From Sanguinoderma infundibulare (taxonomy: Eukaryota > Basidiomycota > Agaricomycetes > Polyporales > Polyporaceae), in contig JAVLRN010000002.1 in the NCBI GenBank assembly GCA_032821775.1, forward strand, positions 3,100,001-3,164,000: a stretch of DNA of 64,000 nucleotides, read 5' to 3'. The translations under genes were made by a program, and so were the position numbers. Under the pieces are notes generated by a model that worked only from the letters and a program-made list of their open reading frames with translations, had not been told where the DNA came from and did not search any database. Below, in pieces: positions 55,414 to 64,000 of the stretch (position 1 is the first letter of the stretch; the number at the start of each line of letters is the position of its first letter).

Positions 55414-57727
55414 ATGAATCATCCCCCAAGGCCCACTAAGGCATTCCGCTCACGCGAGGTACAGTAATACGTCAAGTTCGAGGTTTCTCCGAATCGGCAC
55501 TGAAGATTCTATTTCTAGCGAGCTGTGAAGGAACATCTACAGACATATACAGACCAAGAAAAGGCGGATGCATGGCAGAAGACCGCAGAGATCATCAAAG
55601 ATTATAGCGACGAGAAGGTCGAGCGGTGGATAGCCGAGATGGACAACCTCCTCGTTTTCGTGCGTGTTTCTATTGCGCGGACTGTTCTGTCGCGAGCGCT
55701 CACACATTGTCTTTTGAACAGTCCGGTTTATTCTCGGCGGTCGTCACGACGTTCGTGGCGCAAACGTACCTCCTTCTGCAGCCCGATGCTCCAGACCAAA
55801 CTGCAGCCATTCTCCAGCAGATATCTCTGCAACTCGCGAGCTTCTCCGTGGACCAGCCTTTCGTTAACTCTATCCAGCCCGCGTTCACCTCTCCCAACGA
55901 CACTGCGCCGGTCGTCTCGTCTTCGACGGTCACGCTCAACATCTTGTGGTTCATGTCGCTGATCCTCAGCCTTTCCGTCGCCTTGGTCGCGATCATGGTC
56001 AAGCAGTGGTTGAGCGAGTACCGCTCTGGGCTCTCTGGCACCTCGCTGGACATCGCACGGCTGCGACAGTACCGGCTGAACAACTTGGAGACGTGGCGCG
56101 TGGCCGAGATCGTCGGCACGCTTCCCGTCGTGTTGCAGCTGTCCCTGGTCCTCTTCTTCGTCGGCCTCCTCGTGCTGCTTCGCGACCTCGACCCCACCGT
56201 CGCCAAGGTCGCCACCGGCCTGGTCGCGATCATCTTCATCATCATGGGCGGCACGATCCTCCTCCCTGTCATCTGGAGCGACTGCTGCTATCTGTCCGCC
56301 ACGGCCTACTTCACCGCGACGGTCGTTCACAACGTGTTGTACACCGTCAAACACATGTTGGACGCCGTCATGAATCGCATCGACGAGGTCTCCAAGGCCA
56401 ACGAGGGCCAATCCGGCGGCGTTCTCAAGACATTGACCACACTCCGCGCCCTCTACGCGCGCTATTTCGACTCGGAGACCTATCGCGGCTTCATGATCTG
56501 GCACCTCAGAGAGCGCGACATCGTGCGCTCGGCCGCGGCCGAGCTCAACGCAGACATGATCTTCAACGCGTACTCGTACACCACGGACCTCCGCTACCTC
56601 TCCGAGACCGCGGCCACGAACCTCGTGACGCTCCCGTCCACGGTAGCGATCAGGTGCTTCAGGCGGCTGACGACGCGGATAATCATGGACTTCGGGGTCA
56701 TTCGGGCAGGGGCGTTGCGCATAAATGCGAACATGCAATCCGCGAGCGCGCAATCGTACGGGTTCTGGATCGCGGCGATGTACCAGGCGATGTACCTGCC
56801 CGAAGCCATGTCGCGGCCCGTCAAGTTCTTGGCCGCGACGATGGATAAGAATCTTTGTGAGTACATCTACCTTGCAAGTATTTTGGAAAGCGCTATCATG
56901 CCCATGAGTGTTTCATGATGTCCGCTAGGGAGTGACATGAAGGACGCTCCACAACGGAGCGTGTTCGACGCTTATAGCGAAGCTCTACCCTCGACGACGG
57001 TGCTGCCCTGGAGCGTCGGCCGTCACGGTAAGTCCATGTGCCCTCACTCGAGATGACTAGAATCTGACATGATTGACTTCTTTTCATCCTACAGTAGGAA
57101 CGGCGATAGACCTTGTCTTGCATCGTCGGAGGACGCACACAGGTCCGGAGGCTTTGACGTCAAACCTCGACGAAACGCTCTTTGGCGCACTCGCCCTCCT
57201 GATCCGTTGCTGCACGACATCTCTCGCGTCTCCAGACGCCACCGGTGCCAACGGGAAAGAGGAGGAGGTCGTGGCGTGCGCGGAGGCAGCCGTCGACCGG
57301 TTGACGGCCAGCCTCGGCTTGCAGCGCTGTTGGAAGGCGAACATGCTGTCCTTTGTCGCGTCCGTCCTCGAGGATCTCCACCAGTCTGCTCATCTGGGCC
57401 GCCTCGTCACGGACAACTTGCTCAGGGCGGCGCTGGGTGCCGCTGGTCATGGAAGGACCGACGATCCGGATAATCTGGCGTCCGCTCAGCGGCTGGAGGA
57501 CGTGGCTGAGAGGATCCGCGACGGCAGGCCGGCCCCGAGCTCTAGTGCGTTCTTTGCTTGCGTTCTGCCTCTGTGAGGGGGAACACTGATTTGGGATCGT
57601 AGGGAGCGGAACAGGCCTGACGATGAGTTCTGGCGGTGACGATCAGGTCTTCTACGTCGACCCGGAATATAGAGTGACAGAATCGTACTTCTGCGGCTGC
57701 ATAGTCACGGCCCAACGGTTGTATTAG
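55414..57727 (+). CDS. DUF6535 multi-pass membrane protein (agaricomycete family)
   Basis: Model: join(55414..55458, 55519..55659, 55722..56856, 56929..57027, 57095..57544, 57603..57727), 1995 nt, 664 aa. The start is the ATG at 55414; the longer single-exon frame begins only at a GTG. The hallmark N-terminal DUF6535 stretch is clear: AWQKTAEIIKDYSDEKVERW, then EMDNLLVFSGLFSAVVTTFVAQTYLLLQPD (first TM), NILWFMSLILSLSVALVAI MVKQWL with LSEYRSG, and two further TM segments (LPVVLQLSLVLFFVGLLVL, VATGLVAIIFIIMGGTILL). A long soluble helical part follows (residues about 230-500), with a divergent tail. The family is greatly expanded in mushrooms and has no known biochemical role. Nothing in the neighbourhood reveals its job. 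Confidence 0.85.
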
Positions 57728-58335
57728 CCAACTGAGATTGGGCCCTTCGACCCTCTCGATGTGGGTGGACGTAACGTTACTTATGATTGCTACATTATAC
57801 GCATGGATGACCGGTTGCGTACGTTTCGCCCATTATAGGACAGGTTCTAAGCAATCATATTTGACCCTGGTTTGGGTCCTCACGCGAGGTGAAGACATCA
57901 CGCGGCTGTGGGCACGACCGTGACCACCATTGTCTAATGTTGAAGGTGAGTGAAAGGCAATACGACGGGATCCTCGAGGATCCTCGGGACGGACAACGTG
58001 AAGTTCATGACATTGCGGAGGCCGTCTGATGTGCCTGTTCGCTGAGCTCTAGTCCACACGTTGTGATGCTTTCGAGCTCGAGACGGGAGCGAGCGAGGTC
58101 TCCGACGTGCGGCGCTGTCTGATTGGCTGTCGCGTAGAAATGGCGTGGTACAATTCGGCGCCTGTGCGTGATTTCGTCCATGCGAACCGTCAATCGGGCG
58201 CCAACATAAAAGTCGGCCCACGTCGCGACATTCACCCAACCTCGCCCTCCCTTCGTCCCCCCCCCGCCTCGAGTTCCTCCCTCAGTCCGCTCAACCGGTT
58301 TCTCTGTCGTCTCCAAAAAAACTCAGCACGACGCA
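57728..58335. other. Intergenic upstream of ERG6
   Basis: No gene recognised. The CT/CCCCCC-rich stretch 58230-58330 just before the start is a typical fungal housekeeping promoter feature. Confidence 0.5.
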
Positions 58336-59932
58336 ATGACCCCCTCTGCTACCGAATCGACCGCACACGCCGACGGCCGTGTCGGCCGCCGGATCGAGGG
58401 CTACACGCAGTTCTGGCAGAAGGACATGAGCAAGGAGGCCTCGCAGGACACGGAGAACCGTCTCGAGAATTACGTGGACGTCATCAATGGTATGTCCATA
58501 GTCCAAGCGTTGTATTTTTCTCCCAGTTTTCTATGGGTTACTGGAGACTGCATGGGGAGGTGCGCTGCCCGCAACGCGGCACGTCGCGCTCGACGCGTAC
58601 TGTCGCGTACGGTCTGTTAGCAGACAACTTTATTTCACGATCGGCGGCGACTCTGTGGAGTGACTTGGCGCACGGGGTCTAGTCCGAGTTGAGTGTGGGC
58701 GGACGTAGCGCCGGTTTGTGGACGTTCCGTTATGGCTGCACTTCAGAATCACTCCAGAGGCGTTTCGATCGAGAGGAGATCGTCACCACTGTTCGCTATG
58801 TCCCTTATCGCGTTTCTTCGAATCGTTCGGGTCCAGACACTGTTGCGCCTCTGGCCGGATTAGCGAACGTATCAACTGACGAGACACCCATTCTCCCAGG
58901 CTACTACGACGGCGCCACGAGCCTCTACGAGTACGGCTGGGGCACGTCCTTCCACTTCTCGCGCTACTACAAGGGCGAGAGCTTCTACCAGGCCCTCGCC
59001 CGCCATGAGCATTACCTCGCCTTCAAGATGGACCTCAAGCCCGGCATGCGCGTACTCGATGTCGGCTGCGGTATCGGCGGCCCCGCCCGCGAGATCGCAC
59101 AGTTCTCGGACGTGCACATCGTCGGCCTGAACAACAACGAGTACCAGGTCGGGCGCGCGCGCAAGCTCACGGCCCAGGCTGGCCTGTCGGACCGCCTGTC
59201 GTACACCGTCGGTGACTTCATGAAGCTCTCGGAGCAGTTTGGCGAGAACTCGTTCGACGCGGTGTACGCCATCGAGGCCACGGTCCACGCGCCGTCGTGG
59301 GAGGGTGTCTACGGGGAGATCATGAAGGTGCTCAAGCCTGGAGGAGTGGTACGTCGAGCATTAGCTTCTCTTCTCGGCAACGAAGCACTCACAGAGTGCG
59401 CCTCGCTTGCAGTTCGGCGTGTACGAGTGGTGCATGACGGACAAGTGGGACCCGTCCATCCCCGCTCACAAGGAGGTCGCGCACGGGATCGAAATCGGGA
59501 ACGGCATCCCTGAGATGCGGCCGCTCGCTAAGGCGCGCGAAGCCATCGTCAAGGTCGGCTTCGAGATCGAGCATGAGGAAGACCTCGCGGACAGGCCGGA
59601 CCCCATCCCGTGGTACTACCCGCTCGAGGGCGACATCCGCAAGGCGCAGACGCTGTGGGACGTCTTCACCGTCTGGCGGATGAGCTCGAGCGGCAAGTTT
59701 GTGACGCACCATGGGTTGTGGTTCATCGAGAAGCTCGGGTTTGTGCCCAAGGGTACGTGGGAGGTCGGCGAGACCCTGAAGATCGCGGCGGATGCGCTCG
59801 TCGAGAGCGGGCGGGAGAAGGTACGCCTGGTGTTCCTGTGTGTATGAGGGTGAGACTGATTGTCTTGGTGTTCCGGAACGCCAGCTTTTCACGCCGATGT
59901 ACCTAGTCGTGTCGAGGAAGCCACAAAATTGA
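58336..59932 (+). CDS. ERG6: Sterol 24-C-methyltransferase
   Basis: Model: join(58336..58489, 58900..59348, 59413..59820, 59885..59932), 1059 nt, 352 aa, a normal length for the family. Motifs: YEYGWGTSFHFSRYYKGESF (sterol-binding aromatic region I), the SAM-binding motif VLDVGCGIGGPAREIAQF, DAVYAIEATVHAP (region II), LKPGG, YEWCMTDKWDP, IPWYYPLEGD, and a C-terminal LFTPMYLVVSRKP. It methylates zymosterol or lanosterol at C24 in ergosterol synthesis, at the ER or lipid droplets. Intron 1 is 410 bp, unusually long, but its ends join NG-YYDG exactly as in other ERG6 proteins. Copy number and context suggest a housekeeping gene unrelated to the array. Confidence 0.96.
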
Positions 59933-60649
59933 TCCGGTCGTTTTATGTCCGGACATGCCTCACCATCGTTAGACTTATGATATCTTAGATCGCTGTATAC
60001 CCCTCGTAATCATTGCTTGCACACGATATACTCACTCCACGGGCATTTGTTCAACCATTTGTTGTATGACAGAAAGATATGCCGTTGTGCCGTGCGATGT
60101 GGTGCCTGATGGTGCGTCGGGGGATGCTGTGCACCGACCGGACAGCGAGCCCCCGAGCGGGTAATCCTCCCGTACGAGTCGTTAGGTGCGCTTACAACCG
60201 TTGACAGGCACGTGTCCGGCTGATATGTACTTTACGTGCAGCAGGTCAGCCGGAGGAGGCTGGACACCAACGTTGCCGTAACAGAGTGGAACAATACATT
60301 GTTCGGGCGGCCAAGACCTCAGAACGTGGCCGCGAAGCGCTGCCGGGCAGGTTTCGAAGATCATTCATATCTCAACGTCAGCTTTTGGTACCGATCGAAG
60401 ACACTACCAAGACACGCCAGCGTTCAGCGGGACGCATAAATACGCCGCACGCGCTGTCGAGAAAAGGCTATCGACGATCCCTGCCCTGTGCTCGCTCCGT
60501 CGACATTGACTGACGGAACCTTGCTTGTGCTCGAAGCTGAGTAGCATCTGACGTTTCCCTATCGATAACTGCCGGCTACAATAGACCATCCTCGTATTTC
60601 GCTTCAAGCCCCTTGCCTCCGCGCTAGTTTTCACGCACACACAGGCGTC
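59933..60649. other. Intergenic between ERG6 and the P450 fusion gene
   Basis: Contains the ERG6 3' flank and the P450 promoter. Short frames are shadows or chance, and no gene was recognised. Confidence 0.5.
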
Positions 60650-63600
60650 ATGACCACCCCGATTCCCTCCCCTCCTGCGCTCCCGCTCCTCGGGCACATC
60701 ACCCAAATAGACAAGGAGGTCCCCCTCCGCTCGTTCGAGCTCCTCGCCGACCAGTATGGCGAGATCTACCAGCTGAACATGATCAGTAAGCAAGCGCTTC
60801 CCACCCGTGCAACTTAAAGGAGCTTCGCAAAGTCTAATTTTCTGCGCCCGACAGCGCGCCAGACGATGATCGTGTCGTCATACGGCCTGATGAACGAGGT
60901 CTCCAACGACAAGCGGTTCAGCAAGGCCATCGTTGGGGCCCTCGTCGAGACCCGCAGGGGCTTAGGCGATGGGCTCTTCACTGTGCGTGCCCGTTTTCTC
61001 TGTGACGGCTCTGGACGGTGGCGCTGACTGGGGCTAGACAGGCGTACCCGGGCGAGGAGAACTGGGGCATCGCACGTGGGTGTGTATGGAATACGCGCCA
61101 GACTATCTGCTGACGGCTAGCGTGCTGGCAGACCGCCTGCTCATGCCTGCGTTCAGCACAGCGAAGGTGCGAGACATGTTCGACGACATGGTGGACATCG
61201 CGCAGCAGATGATCCAAAAGTGGGAGAGGTAACCGAGCTCGCCATTCTCCCCGTCTCATCACGACGGTAGCTGACAGCAGTGTTTCATACTCGGAGGTTC
61301 GGCCCGCGCCATGTCATTGACACAGTGGAGGACTTTACGCGGCTCGCGTTCGACACGATCGCCCTGTGCGCGATGTCTTACCGGTACGCATGCCACCACC
61401 GAGACGCCCTCTAGGCGCTAACTGACCTGCCCGGATGTTGGGCATACAGCTTGAACAACTTTTACATGGTTGGCATTGATTAGTATACGCCAGGTAAAAC
61501 GTCGTCTGATTCTTCCGCCTACGCTTAGGAGCAGCCCCACCCCTTCGTGCAAGCGATGGGCGACTTCCTGGTTGAGAGCGGGCTCCGCGCGAACAGGCCG
61601 CCGATCATGAACACGCTGAAGAGGGGTAGCAACGCGAAGTTCGAGGCGGACCTCAACACCATGAGCGAACTTGTTGACGAGCGTGCGTCTGTGATCTCTG
61701 CTATTCCCTTGTGCGTGTGCGAAGCATTACTTACCCGGGATGCTGCCCAAAAGTCATCAAGGATCGCAAGACGAATCCGACGGACAAGCAGGACCTGCTG
61801 AACATCATGCTGAGCGGGGTGGATAACAAGACGGGTCAAGGCCTTTCGGACGAGAACATCCGATACAACGTAAGTTGGTGGTTTTGATGTTATCGCAATT
61901 GTTTGACATTGACACGTCGGCACAGTTGCTGACCTTCCTCGTTGCTGGTACGTGTATTTATTGAACACTCACCACAGGCACGTCTGACTGACCTTCACCA
62001 GGGCACGAGACTACCTCTGGTACGGAAACGAGCGAAGGTCTGCGTCCGAAGAGACTGACACGATCGTCTCAGGACTCCTCACCTTCACGCTGTACTACCT
62101 CTGCAAGAATGCGGAAGCGATGCGCAAGGTCCGCGAGGAGGTGGATGAGGTTCTCGGTGATCAGCCCATCCGCGTCGAAGACGTTGGCAAGTTGAAGTAT
62201 ATCTCCGGTATGCAAAGCCGATCATCTACTCTACCTGACTCTCGTGGCTGATCTCTCGACAGCGTGCTTGCGGGAGACGCTCCGCCTCAGCCCTCCCGCC
62301 GCCATGCGTGCTGTTGAGGCTCTCGAGGACTCCACAATTGGTGGTGACAAGTGCAATTACTTCGTTCCCAAGGGCTCCAGGATTGGCATATTGACGGCGA
62401 AGTCGCAATGTGACCCGAAGGTCTGGGGGGAGGATGTGAGTCTCTTTTTTTTCGTTTTGTCGAGCGGAGGATGCGATCCTGAGTGCTGTTCACAGGCTCG
62501 CGAGTACAAGCCGGAGAGGATGTACGGCGAGGAGTTCGAGAAAATCCCTGTAAGCCCAATCTGCCCCCTCCATGGCTAGGAATCGATTTCTGACGCTGTC
62601 CGGACGAAGCAAAACTCGTGGCAGCCGTTCGGTTACGGCATGCGGGCTTGCATTGTAAGTTTCATCTCTTGACTCCAACATGGCTTCTGTCTAATAGCTG
62701 ACACTTCTCAGGGCCGTCCGTTTTCCTGGCAAGAGGCCCACATTGCACTCGCGATGGTCATCCAGAAGTTCGATATCACGACGGACGACCCCTCGTACAC
62801 GCTTGAGATCAAGCAGCAGCTCACGGTAAAGCCGAAAGACTTCTATGTCCATGCCATCCCTCGCAAGCGGTCGCCTTCACCGATCGCCGTTGCGCCCACG
62901 TCGACGCTTGTCAGCCTACCCCAAATGTCCGAGGCTTCTCCGAAGGAGGCTGAGACGAGCATTGAGCCGAGGCACCGGCTGTACGTCGTGTATGGCTCAA
63001 ACACGGGGACGTCGCAGACGTTCGCACAGAGGATAGCCAGCGAGGCTCCCCGTCATGGTATGTTCCCTGCTGGACAGACATAGTCGCTCTCGTGTGCTTA
63101 TTTGTCTTGCAGGCTTCTCGGCCACGTTGGGCACGCTCGACTCCATTACGGACCACGTACCCACAGACGGACCTCTCGTCATCTGCACGGCGTCGTTCGA
63201 AGGTAATCACATCATCCCTCCTACGTCCACCGCAGGGCTCTGACTCGAACCAAACATGCAGGCGAACCCGCCGATAATGCCACCCATTTTTTCGAGTGGA
63301 TCCACAGCCTCAAGGGCAATGAATTCGAGAACGTCAAGTACGCCGTCTTCGGCAGCGGCAACCGGGACTGGGTCCGGACATTCCAGCGCGTCCCGAAGAC
63401 GATCGACGCCATCCTGGAGCAGCGCGGAGGGAAGCGCCTCCAGGAGCGTGGTGTGGGCGACGCGCAGGCTGCTGAGTTCTTCGAGGTGTTTGACGAGTGG
63501 GAGTCGAAGCTGTGGAAAACGCTTGCGGCGGTATGTGGCCGTGATATTGTCATTTCTGGTGTCGTACTCTGATTTCGTCTGCCCTGTAGGAATATGATAT

Positions 63601-64000
63601 CGAGGTTAAGGAGCAGCCGACGGTGGCCAGCACCCTTTCCATCCAGACGATTGACGTTGGCACGTCAAGGGCGTCGATCCTCCGCCAGCCCGACGCCGAC
63701 CTTGGGAAGGTGGTCGAGAATCGCCTCTTGACGAGCCCAAATGCCCCGGCGAAGAGGCACATCGGTGAGCTACTCAACACCGGCGGCTTGGTGGCATGTG
63801 TACTGAATATACGTTCGCCCTGCAGAGTTCGAGTTACCGGAGCATATGACGTATCGTGCTGGAGACTACCTCGCGATGTACGTTTTAACTCAACATCTTC
63901 TGATTGCATTGCTCACTAGGCTTCAGTCTTCCCACCAACCCGCAGAGAGACGTGCAGAGGGTCACGGCAAGGTTTGGCTTCTCACCGGAACAGCAGGTAA
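60650..64000 (+). CDS. CYP505-type P450-NADPH reductase fusion (self-sufficient P450), 3' end cut
   Basis: Start ATG at 60650; exons 60650..60785, 60855..60982, 61042..61075, 61132..61228, 61297..61383, 61450..61468, 61529..61682, 61754..61869, 61926..61947, 62002..62019, 62073..62207, 62263..62435, 62496..62549, 62610..62654, 62712..63057, 63113..63202, 63262..63530, 63590..63764, 63826..63877 and 63927 onward, with a possible donor at 63997. P450 part: PPALPLLGHITQ, I-helix AGHETTSG, ETLR, PERMYGEEF, heme loop FGYGMRACIGRPF. A linker is followed by the FMN-binding flavodoxin module (YVVYGSNTGTSQTFAQRIA) and the start of the FAD/connecting domain (EHMTYRAGDYLAILPTNPQ). Family members are BM3/P450foxy-like fatty-acid subterminal hydroxylases. 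The intron density, with exons as short as 18 nt, is notable. The rest of the reductase lies outside the window. Confidence 0.93.

Noticed and set aside
55700..56848. Long minus-strand and alternative plus-strand frames (up to 341 aa) over the DUF6535 gene.
   Set aside because: They are shadows of the 1.1-kb exon 3. Only one frame shows the DUF6535 signature and membrane segments.
58689..59513. A longer ERG6 reading that extends upstream through intron 1 (274-aa frame starting at 58689).
   Set aside because: It begins at a non-ATG codon inside the 410-bp intron; the spliced model joins NG-YYDG as in other ERG6 proteins and gives a normal N-terminus.

Overview
This window is nuclear DNA from a filamentous basidiomycete, most likely a wood-decay-type Agaricomycete. 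The evidence is dense short introns (mostly 48-65 bp, GT-AG), many small exons, a Ubc3/Kpp2-type MAP kinase, an Rrm4-like RNA-binding protein, a HET-C protein, an agaricomycete-type DUF6535 membrane protein, ERG6, a CYP505-type P450-reductase fusion and several F-box-like genes. No rRNA, tRNA, CRISPR or intact transposon was seen. All gene models were built by eye. For the main genes the spliced exons close in frame and intron phases agree between paralogs.

Layout. At 1-797 (minus) is the 5' part of a MAP kinase, cut by the window edge. About 4.2 kb without a recognisable gene follows, ending in a relic of the last two exons of an MFS transporter (5.0-5.2 kb). From 5.5 to 25 kb everything is on the minus strand: an intact F-box-like gene, MFS transporter A, an orphan first exon of a further transporter (B), transporter C, a fragment of the Rrm4-like gene, the Rrm4-like gene itself, a pseudogene copy of the F-box gene, and transporter D. 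The strand then switches. From 26 to 48 kb there are MFS E, a broken F-box-like gene, a tiny C2H2 zinc-finger gene, epoxide hydrolases 1 and 2, MFS F and G, epoxide hydrolase 3, a short F-box-like gene (minus) and MFS H. From 48.6 kb on come single-copy housekeeping or signalling genes: HET-C (minus), a G3BP-type NTF2+RRM protein, a DUF6535 protein, ERG6, and a P450-reductase fusion running off the right edge.

The striking part is 5-48 kb, a local array of two interleaved families. Seven intact MFS permeases of the anion:cation symporter (allantoate-permease-like) type share one 13-exon layout (12 in D), and three microsomal-type epoxide hydrolases share one 8-exon layout. Shared promoter blocks, relic exons, an inverted near-identical tract between C and F, and GC-AG introns show that the array is actively duplicating, converting and decaying. 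A plausible but untested role is uptake or export and hydrolytic detoxification of small, possibly plant-derived, epoxides or acids.
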